From NCBI GenBank assembly GCA_017621845.1, contig JAGASI010000023.1, forward strand, positions 62,001 through 126,000: a DNA stretch of 64,000 bases, given 5' to 3'. The notes under the pieces were generated by a model, which saw only the letters and a list, made by a program, of their open reading frames with translations, was not told where the DNA came from and searched no databases. A program made the position numbers and the translations under genes. Below, in pieces: positions 15,695 to 23,619 of the stretch. The DNA comes from Muribaculaceae bacterium. GTDB taxonomy: Bacteria > Bacteroidota > Bacteroidia > Bacteroidales > Muribaculaceae. Every line of letters begins with the position of its first letter. The stretch's first letter is position 1.

Positions 15695-16714
15695 TTATTT
15701 TACTTCCCATGTCTCGCCGGCGAGAATCATGTCTCTAAGGGTGTTGAAACCTTTCTTGGCTCGCACTTCCTTGACTTGGGCTTCGACGCCATCGTTGTAG
15801 GTTATAGCCTCGACGTCGCGGATTATTCCGATAGCCAGTGGAAGAGTCTCGCCATCCATCATGGCTAATTGCTGGTGAAGGAAGTTGGAAGGGGTGTGGG
15901 CATCGTGAACCAGGACATCATCCATGGTGTATCCGTCCTGGCCGATAGTGACAGCCTTGAGCAGGAAGCCGTCACGCACGAGACCTTTGTCACCGTTGGC
16001 ACCAAAAATCATCTTCTCGCCATGTCGCAGGTGGATAGTGCGGTCGGCACGTACCGAGCGGTCGGTTATGGCGTTATGTATGCCGTTGTTGAAGATGACG
16101 CAGTTCTGTAGTATCTCGACTACCGAGGCTCCTTTGTGTCGGGCGGCGGCTACCATGACTTCCTGGGATGTCTGGAGCTCGACGTCAATAGAGCGGCCAA
16201 AGAAGTTGCCACGTGCGCCAAATACCAGCTCGGCAGGAATAAACGGGTCTTCGGTGGTGCCGTAAGGTGATGATTTGGAAACAAAGCCACGTGCCGAGGT
16301 GGGTGAGTATTGACCTTTGGTGAGACCATAAATCTTGTTGTTGAACAGCAAAATGTTAATATCAATATTGCGACGCACGGCATGTATGAAGTGGTTGCCG
16401 CCGATTGCGAGGCCGTCACCGTCACCCGAGATTTGCCATACGGTCATCTCGGGGTTGGCGACCTTGAAGCCGGTGGCTATGGCTGCCGCACGTCCGTGGA
16501 TGGTGTGGAAGCCATAGGTGTTCATATAATAAGGTAGACGTGACGAGCATCCGATGCCTGAAATTACGGCAGTCATGTGGGGAGGCACGCCGAGGGTGGC
16601 CATGGCCTTGTGCAGGGTGTTGAGAATGGCGTGGTCGCCACATCCGGGACACCAGCGCACTGATTGATCGCTTTTATAATTGGCTGCTGTGTAGCAGGGT
16701 TTGTCTTGTTCCAT
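15695..16714 (-). CDS. korB: 2-oxoacid:ferredoxin oxidoreductase, beta subunit
   Basis: This is the thiamine-diphosphate-binding subunit of an enzyme that converts a 2-oxoacid (probably 2-oxoglutarate) plus CoA to the acyl-CoA, CO2 and reduced ferredoxin. It has 339 residues. Motifs include WCPGCGDH (about 22-29, the Cys pair near the cofactor site), GIGCSSRLPYY, HGRAAAIATGFK and the ThDP signature GDGDGLAIGGNHFIHA through NNKIYGLTKGQ (about 98-135). It lies 34 bases downstream of the alpha subunit gene, same strand. No separate ferredoxin-like delta subunit is present, as usual for the two-subunit Kor form. Isobutyrate- or pyruvate-type specificity cannot be excluded from sequence alone. Confidence 0.92.
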   Translation of the reverse strand: MEQDKPCYTAANYKSDQSVRWCPGCGDHAILNTLHKAMATLGVPPHMTAVISGIGCSSRLPYYMNTYGFHTIHGRAAAIATGFKVANPEMTVWQISGDGDGLAIGGNHFIHAVRRNIDINILLFNNKIYGLTKGQYSPTSARGFVSKSSPYGTTEDPFIPAELVFGARGNFFGRSIDVELQTSQEVMVAAARHKGASVVEILQNCVIFNNGIHNAITDRSVRADRTIHLRHGEKMIFGANGDKGLVRDGFLLKAVTIGQDGYTMDDVLVHDAHTPSNFLHQQLAMMDGETLPLAIGIIRDVEAITYNDGVEAQVKEVRAKKGFNTLRDMILAGETWEVK

Positions 16715-16748
16715 TGTAGGTGTATGATTTTAAGATGTGACGTTATGA

Positions 16749-18596
16749 TTATTTGGTGAGGTCGATGACACTGTCAACTATTTCTTTGACCAAGAACGGC
16801 TGTCCTTGGATTTTATTGATGCGCTTGATGGTCTTGCCGGGTATTTTGGCCTGGAGGTAGTCGGCGAACATGCCTGTATTGAGCTCGGCTACTATAATGT
16901 TTTTGTATCGGCTGAGTACCTCGAGAGCGTTTTTGGGCAACGGGTTGATATAGCGGAAGTGGGCAAAAGCGACGTCGTGTCCGGTGGCACAGAGCTGGTC
17001 GGTGGCTGTCATCAGGTGACCGTAAGTTCCGCCCCAGCCTACGAGGATGGTGTCGGCATCGGCATTACCTTGGACGGTAAGCTCGGGGATATTGTTGGCG
17101 ATGCGTGCGATTTTTTCGCGGCGTAGATTGACCATCTTTTCGTGGTTGGCGGGATCGGTGGAGATTGCGCTGGTCACACAGTCTTTTTCAAGTCCACCGA
17201 GTCGGTGTTGTAGGCCTTCAGTGCCCGGAATTGCCCAGTAGCGCACGAGGGTCTCGGCATCACGCTGGTAGGGCTTCCATGATGTTTTGTCAATGTCCGA
17301 TGGGAGGTAATTGGGCTTGATGGCGGGGAATTCGTCAGCCTCAGGGATGCGCCAGGCACTGGAACCGTTGCCGATGAAGGCATCGCTCAGGAGTATGACG
17401 GGTGTCATGTGCTCGATGGCGATACGGCAGGCTTCAAAAGCCATGGTGAAGCAGTCGGTAGGTGAGGCGGGAGCCACGACAGCGACGGGGGACTCTCCGT
17501 TGCGGCCATACAGGGCTTGCATGAGGTCGGTCTGCTCGGTCTTGGTGGGGAGACCTGTTGAGGGACCGCCACGTTGCACATCGATAACGACTAATGGAAG
17601 CTCGGCGATAACAGCCAGTCCGATACCTTCGCTTTTGAGCGCCAGACCGGGACCTGAAGTGGAGGTCACAGCAAGGTTGCCGGCAAATGAGGCGCCGATG
17701 GCCGAGCATACTCCTGCAATTTCATCTTCCATCTGGCAGGCTTTGACTCCGAGGTCCTTGCGCTTGGCCAGTTCATGAAGAATGTCTGTGGCGGGGGTGA
17801 TGGGGTAGGATCCGAGGAATAGGGGACGTCCCGATTTTTCCGAGGCCATAATCAAGCCCCAGGCGGTGGCGGTGTTGCCGTTGATGTCGGTATATATGCC
17901 TGGGCGGGGATCCTCGGTCTCGATACGGTAAGTAGATACCGAGGCGTGGGTATTATGGCCAAAGTTGTAACCGGCGTCAAGGACAAGCGAGTTGGCCTCG
18001 GCGACAGCCGGCTTCTTGGCAAACTTTTTATTTAGGTGTCGCTTGGCAGCATTGATGTCGCGATCAAATAGCCAGCATACAACGCCGAGGGCAAAAATAT
18101 TGCGGCACTTCAGTACGCTCTTGTTGTCCATGCCACGTCCTTCGAGGGCGGCTTTGGTCATTGAGGTTACAGGGGTTTCCATGATTTGGAAGCCTTCGAG
18201 ACCGAGCTCGGCGATGGGGTCAAGTGTCTTGAACTGTGCTTTTTTGAGATCGTTCTCAGTAAATGAGTCAACGTCTACGATAATGACACCGCCGGGCTTG
18301 AGGAAGCGTACATTCTGCTTGAGGGCTGCGGGGTTCATGGCGACTAAAACATCACATTGGTCACCGGGAGTGTGAACGCCACGGCCTACACTGACCTGGA
18401 AACCTGACACTCCGCTGAGTGATCCCTGCGGAGCGCGTATCTCGGCGGGATAGTCGGGAAATGTCGATACTTGATTGCCGACGCCGGCCGATACATTGGT
18501 AAAAATGTTGCCGGCAAGTTGCATGCCGTCACCTGAGTCGCCCGAAAATCTGACGACTACTTTGTCGAGAACTTTTACGTTGGTTTTCTCTAACAT
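16749..18596 (-). CDS. korA: 2-oxoacid:ferredoxin oxidoreductase, fused gamma-alpha subunit
   Basis: This is the larger subunit of the ferredoxin-linked 2-oxoacid dehydrogenase. It has 615 residues from the ATG at 18596 (MLEKTNVKVL); a longer frame to 18665 adds 23 residues unlike the family, so I reject that start. Domain order: gamma (RFSGDSGDGMQLAGNIF, about 15-31, to about 190) fused ahead of alpha (GSYPITPATDILHEL, about 255; CQMEDEIAGVCSAIGASFAG; TSTSGPGLALKSEGIG). This fused layout is typical of KorA in Bacteroidetes and Actinobacteria. It is the first gene of the korAB pair, with a promoter about 150-185 bases upstream. In anaerobes it supplies succinyl-CoA or, running in reverse, fixes CO2. 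Confidence 0.92.
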   Translation of the reverse strand: MLEKTNVKVLDKVVVRFSGDSGDGMQLAGNIFTNVSAGVGNQVSTFPDYPAEIRAPQGSLSGVSGFQVSVGRGVHTPGDQCDVLVAMNPAALKQNVRFLKPGGVIIVDVDSFTENDLKKAQFKTLDPIAELGLEGFQIMETPVTSMTKAALEGRGMDNKSVLKCRNIFALGVVCWLFDRDINAAKRHLNKKFAKKPAVAEANSLVLDAGYNFGHNTHASVSTYRIETEDPRPGIYTDINGNTATAWGLIMASEKSGRPLFLGSYPITPATDILHELAKRKDLGVKACQMEDEIAGVCSAIGASFAGNLAVTSTSGPGLALKSEGIGLAVIAELPLVVIDVQRGGPSTGLPTKTEQTDLMQALYGRNGESPVAVVAPASPTDCFTMAFEACRIAIEHMTPVILLSDAFIGNGSSAWRIPEADEFPAIKPNYLPSDIDKTSWKPYQRDAETLVRYWAIPGTEGLQHRLGGLEKDCVTSAISTDPANHEKMVNLRREKIARIANNIPELTVQGNADADTILVGWGGTYGHLMTATDQLCATGHDVAFAHFRYINPLPKNALEVLSRYKNIIVAELNTGMFADYLQAKIPGKTIKRINKIQGQPFLVKEIVDSVIDLTK

Positions 18597-18751
18597 GATA
18601 AATTTTATAATACAGGTTGAAGATTGAGTGGACAGGACCAGGTCAACCGCCCATAGTGATAACATGGTAGGTAACAGAGGGGCCGTATGGACTATTATCC
18701 CGGCAAAAAGCTGTCAGGACGTGTCTATATGCGGTCTCCCCATTGCCACCG

Positions 18752-18783
18752 CAAAGATACTAACTTTTTCTACCTTCTACAAT
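18752..18783 (-). promoter_or_regulatory. Promoter of korAB
   Basis: ATTG (18780-18783, near-consensus -33), a 20-base spacer and TATCTTTG (18752-18759) on the minus strand. The start is predicted near 18745, leaving a leader of about 150 bases that I could not assign to any known element. Confidence 0.6.
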
Positions 18784-19080
18784 AAATAATGTTAAAGTTT
18801 ATCAGGTTGGCTACGTTATTAATACCTCTTTATCAGATTAAATGTCCGATTTTACTCTATGTCTTATTGGTATACGCACTCATAGGCTGAAGAATGGGTA
18901 TCATTGATGTACTAATTGAGATTCCAATATCCTCATAGGCGCGTAGCGCCGGACCGGTGCAGTGCTGGAGTCCTGAGTTGCCACACACCTTGTATAACGT
19001 TGACTATAAGGGGTTAGCTGACAGCCACCCCTGTCCGCTGCTCCCCCCCCATTTAATCGCCCTTTACTTAAGATGAAAAA
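18784..19080. other. Non-coding gap upstream of korAB, no feature recognised
   Basis: About 300 bases with no credible ORF. It contains a small GGCGC/GCGCC hairpin near 18939-18952 and a run of eight or more C near 19043-19050. I see no RNA family that I can name. Confidence 0.4.
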
Positions 19081-19114
19081 AAGAAAGCAGCAACTTACAA
19101 GTTACTGCTTTCTT
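19081..19114 (-). terminator. Terminator of the tRNA-Pro gene
   Basis: A stem AAGAAAGCAG with CTGCTTTCTT plus inner pairing (19081-19114) is followed on the minus strand by a run of T. It starts 13 bases after the tRNA 3' end. Confidence 0.75.
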
Positions 19115-19126
19115 GCTTTTGCTTTG

Positions 19127-19200
19127 TCGGGGTGACTAGACTCGAACTAGCGACCTCACGCCCCCCAGACGCGTACTCTAACCAACTGAGCTACACCCCG
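19127..19200 (-). tRNA. tRNA-Pro (anticodon GGG)
   Basis: On the minus strand the 74 bases fold as a cloverleaf: acceptor CGGGGTG/CACCCCG, D arm with AGTTGGTTA, anticodon stem CGCGT/GCGTG with loop CTGGGGG (anticodon GGG, reads CCC/CCU), and T loop TTCGAGT. The 3' CCA is not encoded (ACAA follows). Confidence 0.95.
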
Positions 19201-19220
19201 ATTTCTTTTCAAAAGCGATG

Positions 19221-19252
19221 CAAAGTTAAACACTTATTTTGAACTGGCCAAA
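19221..19252 (-). promoter_or_regulatory. Promoter of tRNA-Pro
   Basis: TTTG (19249-19252), a 20-base spacer and TAACTTTG (19221-19228): exact consensus, with the start predicted about 14 bases before the mature tRNA. Confidence 0.78.
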
Positions 19253-19429
19253 CTTTTTGTGCATTATTTTTTTTATATAAAAATATTTTCTCGGCTATTG
19301 TTCTTATTATCAGCGTGTAATGTCGGATGATTTTTTTTTAAAAAAATGTGTTAAAATTTTGTGGGTCATTATGCTGGCTTTTTTAGAGAATTTTAGCATT
19401 TTGGTGGCTGATTATTTTTAGTCTTGGTG

Positions 19430-19461
19430 GTTGCATTATTACAAATAAATACCTATTTTTG
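19430..19461 (+). promoter_or_regulatory. Probable promoter of ilvE and the HD gene
   Basis: GTTG (19430-19433), a 20-base spacer and TATTTTTG (19454-19461). The predicted leader of about 198 bases to the ilvE ATG is long. I found no clear leader peptide or terminator in it. The rest of 19253-19664 is very AT-rich and otherwise empty. Confidence 0.5.
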
Positions 19462-19664
19462 CATCGAAAGTCACGTTTTTTTGAACCGTTTTTCGGGATG
19501 AACTCCCTGGCATAACTAACATTTTGCTTTGGTGTGCGTTAATAATATGACTCGTTGTCATTATATGTTGCGGCGGCTTAAGATAACGTGGTTTGGATTA
19601 AACTAACACTTGGCAGGTTGCTATAATATTATTGAGGTGCCTGCTGAAATTATTTATTAATAAT

Positions 19665-20690
19665 ATGGAAACAAATCTTGATTGGGCATCACTACCTTTT
19701 GGGTATGTACCTACAGATTACAATGTGCGTTGCACCTATCGCGATGGGAAATGGGGTGACATCGAAGTCTCCCAGTCTGAGACAATCAACATGCATATGG
19801 CAGCAACCTGTCTTCATTATGGGCAGGAAGTCTTTGAAGGACTTAAGGCCTTCAGGGGTAAAGATGGTAAAATAAGAATTTTCCGTCTCAAAGAAAATGC
19901 CAAACGTATCAGGTCCTCAGCTGAAGGACTTGTTATGGAGCCTATCCCCGAGGATTTATTCCTGAAGATGTGTGTGATGGCAGTGAAGCTCAATGAGCGC
20001 TTTGTGCCTCCTTATGGTTCGGGAGCATCGCTTTATCTGCGTCCTTTGGAGATTGGTATGACACCTCGTGTTGGCGTCAGCCCTGCATCGGAATATATGT
20101 TTATAATATTTGTGTCTCCTGTAGGGCCCTATTTCAAGAGCGGATTTGGTACTACCAGTATATGTATTACACGCGACTATGACCGAGTTGCTCCCAAGGG
20201 GACAGGCCGTTTCAAGACCGGTGGTAACTATGCCGCATCTCTCAAGGCTGGTATGACTGCCAAGGATAAAGGTTATTCGGCCGTACTATTCCTTGACCCC
20301 CGAGAGAAGAAGTATCTTGATGAGTGTGGTCCCGCCAATTTCTTTGCAATAAAGAATGGTGTATATATTACTCCTGCGTCTGACTCTATATTACCATCAA
20401 TCACCAATATGTCTCTGCAACAATTGGCCAAAGACATGGGCATACCCGTCGAGGCCCGTCATATCCCTGTTGAGGAACTGGCTGAGGTAGACGAGGCGGC
20501 TGCATGTGGTACAGCTGCGGTGGCATCTCCCATTGGGTATATAGATGATCTGGACAAGAACGTGCGTTATGTCATAGCCAAGGATGGTAAACCCGGTCCT
20601 ATCACAACCAAGCTATATAATGCCTTGCGTGCCATTCAGCTTGGCGAGGTTGAAGATATCCATGGCTGGAACCATGTCATGGGTATATAA
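19665..20690 (+). CDS. ilvE: Branched-chain amino acid aminotransferase
   Basis: This PLP enzyme of fold type IV does the last step of Leu, Ile and Val synthesis, using glutamate as amino donor. It has 341 residues from ATG 19665 (METNLDWASLPFGY); the frame extends to 19632 but the extra 11 residues are not family-like. Visible: HYGQEVFEGLKAFRG (about 47-61), RLKENAKRI, the substrate-binding YLRPLEIG, the PLP lysine in NYAASLKAG (about 198) and the later ECGPANFFAI and CGTAAVASPIG loops. The length fits the large (eukaryote-like) BCAT subgroup, common in Bacteroidetes. The HD-hydrolase gene follows after two bases, so the two are co-transcribed. Confidence 0.94.
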   Translation: METNLDWASLPFGYVPTDYNVRCTYRDGKWGDIEVSQSETINMHMAATCLHYGQEVFEGLKAFRGKDGKIRIFRLKENAKRIRSSAEGLVMEPIPEDLFLKMCVMAVKLNERFVPPYGSGASLYLRPLEIGMTPRVGVSPASEYMFIIFVSPVGPYFKSGFGTTSICITRDYDRVAPKGTGRFKTGGNYAASLKAGMTAKDKGYSAVLFLDPREKKYLDECGPANFFAIKNGVYITPASDSILPSITNMSLQQLAKDMGIPVEARHIPVEELAEVDEAAACGTAAVASPIGYIDDLDKNVRYVIAKDGKPGPITTKLYNALRAIQLGEVEDIHGWNHVMGI

Positions 20691-20692
20691 TC

Positions 20693-21319
20693 ATGGGCTG
20701 GTCTCCATTTGATGAAGAGTTGCTGAGGATAATTACAGATGATGCAATAGATATTGCATATCTGTCGGTTGACTATCAGACTATTATAGACAAGTATTAT
20801 AGGCCCGGGACAAAAGTCAGGGATATAATATTGAGCCACTCGTCATCGGTGGGAGAATTTGCCTTGGAGATATCACATAGTAATAGCCTCGGTCTTGACG
20901 ACGACATCGTCAAGACCGGGGCTATGTTGCATGATATAGGTATTATTCTTACCGATGCGCCCGGTATCGACTGTCGCGGATCGGCTCCATATCTGTGTCA
21001 TGGACTGTTGGGGGCGCGGTTGTTGTTGGATGAAGGTGCGCCACTGTGGGTGGCGCGTATAGCGGCGCGTCACACCGGCGCCGGGCTTACCGCACGCGAG
21101 ATTAAGGCTGAAGGCCTTCCGTTGCCATGTATTGATCTATTGCCTGAAACATTGCTTGAAAAACTCATATGCTATGCTGATAAATTTTATTCCAAGAGTG
21201 GTAATATGCAACGCAAGTCTATTGAGAGAGTGCGGGCTTCGATGGAGCGGTATGGTAGTGAGTCTTTGGCTCGGTTTAATCATCTCGATCGCATATTTAG
21301 AAATTGCCCCGCGCAGTAA
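20693..21319 (+). CDS. HD-domain phosphohydrolase, YqeK/uncharacterised type
   Basis: This is a 208-residue metal-dependent hydrolase of the HD superfamily. The metal motif is HSSSVG (about 50), LHDIGII (HD at about 84-85), the later LCHGLLGARLLL and ARHTGAGL, and a final DLLPETLLEKLICYADKFYS segment (Asp at about 168), which together give the H...HD...H...H...D pattern. The short single-domain form resembles TIGR00295-like proteins acting on small phosphorylated molecules, but the substrate is unknown. ATG 20693 lies two bases after the ilvE stop, suggesting translational coupling, although no biochemical link to branched-chain amino acids is obvious. Confidence 0.82.
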   Translation: MGWSPFDEELLRIITDDAIDIAYLSVDYQTIIDKYYRPGTKVRDIILSHSSSVGEFALEISHSNSLGLDDDIVKTGAMLHDIGIILTDAPGIDCRGSAPYLCHGLLGARLLLDEGAPLWVARIAARHTGAGLTAREIKAEGLPLPCIDLLPETLLEKLICYADKFYSKSGNMQRKSIERVRASMERYGSESLARFNHLDRIFRNCPAQ

Positions 21320-21384
21320 ATACTTAGAGTTTGCCCCGCGATAATACTGTGGTGTTATTGGGCTGTGTGTAAAATCTATTGATA

Positions 21385-21414
21385 ACGTGTACGCGTGCGC
21401 GCGCACGCGCGTGT
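21385..21414. repeat. 30-bp alternating purine-pyrimidine tract (Z-DNA-prone) with an 18-bp perfect palindrome
   Basis: Every base from 21385 to 21414 alternates purine and pyrimidine, mostly CG and CA/TG steps. Positions 21392-21409 (CGCGTGCGCGCGCACGCG) are exactly self-complementary. A short T run follows, so the palindrome could also act as the terminator of the ilvE-HD transcript. It ends about 18 bases before the gyrB -33 element. Confidence 0.9.
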
Positions 21415-21431
21415 TTTTATTATGTGTTTTT

Positions 21432-21462
21432 TTTGTCGTGTAACCAAAATTGAGTAACTTTG
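21432..21462 (+). promoter_or_regulatory. Promoter of gyrB
   Basis: TTTG (21432-21435), a 19-base spacer and TAACTTTG (21455-21462): exact consensus. The start is predicted near 21469, about 70 bases before the ATG. The Z-prone tract sits just upstream. Confidence 0.75.
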
Positions 21463-21539
21463 TGTCGCTAAATGGCTATTCACATGATTAATCACAAGGA
21501 GTAAATCTCCCCTAAATAAGACAATTCCATATTATAGTT

Positions 21540-23471
21540 ATGTCACAAGATCCAGAAGAATATAGCGCCAGTAATATTCAAGTGCTTGAAGGCCTTGAAG
21601 CTGTGCGCAAGCGTCCCGCGATGTATATTGGTGATATTTCAGCCAAGGGCCTCCATCACCTCGTCTATGAGGTAGTAGATAACTCCATAGACGAGGCATT
21701 GGCCGGATTTGCATCACATATCGAAGTCACTATCAATACCGACAACTCCATAACTGTCGTGGATAACGGTCGTGGTATTCCGGTGGATATGCATGAAAAA
21801 GAACACAAGAGCGCTCTTGAAGTGGTGCTCACCGTGTTACACGCCGGTGGTAAGTTTGACAAGGGTACATATAAAGTCTCAGGCGGTCTTCACGGCGTCG
21901 GAGTCTCCTGTGTCAACGCGCTGTCTGTATATCTCCGCGCCGAAGTCAGACGCGGTGGTAAAATATATATGCAGGAATACTCGTGTGGTAAGCCCACCGG
22001 TGACCTTCAAGTTATTGGTGAAGCCGAGACTACCGGCACGACCATTACTTTTAAGCCTGATGACACGATATTTACAGTCACCGAGTATGATTACAGTACT
22101 CTTGCCAATCGTCTGCGCGATCTCGCCTTCCTGAATGCCGGCATTTCGCTGAAACTAACCGATATGCGCTCATTGGATAAGGACGGCAATCCCCATAGCG
22201 AGACATTCTTCTCGGCCAAGGGATTGAGTGAATTTGTACAATATATTGACTCGAGCAAAGAATCTCTGATAGGCGATGTCATAGACCTCAATACCGAGCG
22301 AGCCGGTGTCCCTATTGAGGTGGCACTCACTTATAACAACTCTTACAATGAGAATATCTACTCGTTTGTCAATAACATTAATACTATTGAGGGCGGTACC
22401 CATCTTACCGGTTTCCGTCGTGGACTCACCACTACTCTCAAGAAATATGCCGAAGATAACGGGTTGTTGAAGAACGCCAAAGTCGAGATCTCGGGCGACG
22501 ACTTCCGCGAGGGTCTCACTGCTGTTATCTCGGTCAAGGTCATGGAGCCCCAGTTTGAGGGTCAGACCAAGACCAAGCTTGGTAACTCAGAGGTGTCGGG
22601 GGCAGTGCAGGCCGCTGTATCCGAGGCCCTCTCCAACTACCTTGAAGAAAATCCCCGGGAGGCCAAGATTATAGTATCCAAGGTCATCCTTGCCGCTCAG
22701 GCTCGTCAGGCTGCCTATAAAGCCCGTCAGAATGTACAGCGCAAATCGCCGCTTAGCGGTGGTGGCCTCCCCGGCAAGCTTTCAGATTGCTCATCCCGTA
22801 CAGCTGAAGATTGTGAGATATTTATCGTCGAGGGTGACTCGGCAGGTGGTACCGCGCTTGATGCCCGCGACCGTCGCTATCAAGCGATACTTCCACTTCG
22901 TGGCAAAATCCTTAATGTTGAGAAAGCCATGGAGCATAAGATATTTGACAACGAAGAAATTACCAACCTTTTCCGCGCGTTGCGTGTAACCATTGGTACC
23001 GAGGATGATCCCAAGCAAGCCAATGTCGATAAACTCGCCTATCACAAGATTATTATCATGACCGATGCCGATGTCGACGGAGCCCATATCGCCACACTGT
23101 TGATGACATTCTTCTTCCGTCGTATGCGTCCCGTTATAGAACAAGGGTATCTCTACCTCGCTACACCTCCCTTGTACAAGTGTAAGATGGGTAAGGCCGA
23201 GGAATACTGTTGGACAGACCAGCAACTCCAACGCTTTATCACCGAGCATGGCGAGCGCACAACCGTTCAACGTTATAAAGGTCTTGGCGAAATGTCGGCC
23301 AAGGAGCTGAGAGAAACGACCATGGCCCCCGGACACCGTATGCTCAAACAGGTTCACATCCAGGATGCCGCTGAGGCCGATCGTATATTCTCGATGCTTA
23401 TGGGTGAGGATGTAGGCCCACGACGCGACTTTATTGAAGAGAACGCCAACTACGCCAACATCGACGCCTGA
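21540..23471 (+). CDS. gyrB: DNA gyrase subunit B
   Basis: This is the ATPase subunit of gyrase, which with GyrA introduces negative supercoils. It has 643 residues. The GHKL ATPase has YEVVDNSIDEALAGF (about 41-55), DNGRGIPVDMHEK and the Gly-rich lid GGLHGVGVS. The transducer domain is followed by the TOPRIM domain (IFIVEGDSAGGTALDARDRR; TDADVDGAHI at about 502-511) and the GyrA-binding tail with YKGLGEMSAKEL (about 580) and MGEDVGPRRDFI. The absence of the long insertion of proteobacterial GyrB, together with QAILPLRGKILNVEKA, fits gyrase rather than ParE. The promoter is separate from the upstream genes. rnr and folB follow on the same strand, probably from another start because 148 bases separate them. 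Confidence 0.96.
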   Translation: MSQDPEEYSASNIQVLEGLEAVRKRPAMYIGDISAKGLHHLVYEVVDNSIDEALAGFASHIEVTINTDNSITVVDNGRGIPVDMHEKEHKSALEVVLTVLHAGGKFDKGTYKVSGGLHGVGVSCVNALSVYLRAEVRRGGKIYMQEYSCGKPTGDLQVIGEAETTGTTITFKPDDTIFTVTEYDYSTLANRLRDLAFLNAGISLKLTDMRSLDKDGNPHSETFFSAKGLSEFVQYIDSSKESLIGDVIDLNTERAGVPIEVALTYNNSYNENIYSFVNNINTIEGGTHLTGFRRGLTTTLKKYAEDNGLLKNAKVEISGDDFREGLTAVISVKVMEPQFEGQTKTKLGNSEVSGAVQAAVSEALSNYLEENPREAKIIVSKVILAAQARQAAYKARQNVQRKSPLSGGGLPGKLSDCSSRTAEDCEIFIVEGDSAGGTALDARDRRYQAILPLRGKILNVEKAMEHKIFDNEEITNLFRALRVTIGTEDDPKQANVDKLAYHKIIIMTDADVDGAHIATLLMTFFFRRMRPVIEQGYLYLATPPLYKCKMGKAEEYCWTDQQLQRFITEHGERTTVQRYKGLGEMSAKELRETTMAPGHRMLKQVHIQDAAEADRIFSMLMGEDVGPRRDFIEENANYANIDA

Positions 23472-23619
23472 TACAATACATACCTGCGCCCTGTCTGTGA
23501 CCTTGGTCCAGGCAGGGCGTTGTGATAAGAAATGACGAGCCGGGCATGTCCGGATATACACTATCCTAAAGATACAACCTTTTAAGCTACCAAGGTGTTA
23601 AATATAAAAATCAACTAAC

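Noticed and set aside
18597-18665. Longer korA start at 18665
   Set aside because: The extra 23 residues (hydrophobic, Cys-containing) do not resemble KorA proteins, while ATG 18596 opens the normal sequence.
19043-19050. Phase-variable homopolymer (run of eight or more C)
   Set aside because: The run lies in non-coding DNA, not in a promoter spacer or an ORF that I can support.
18666-19120. Small RNA gene between korA and tRNA-Pro
   Set aside because: I see neither a promoter with both boxes on the plus strand nor a terminator-ended structure. The region looks like a plain spacer.
22791-23561. A 256-residue frame antisense to the 3' part of gyrB
   Set aside because: It lies opposite gyrB, lacks its own promoter or family-like motifs, and is explained by codon bias of the sense gene.
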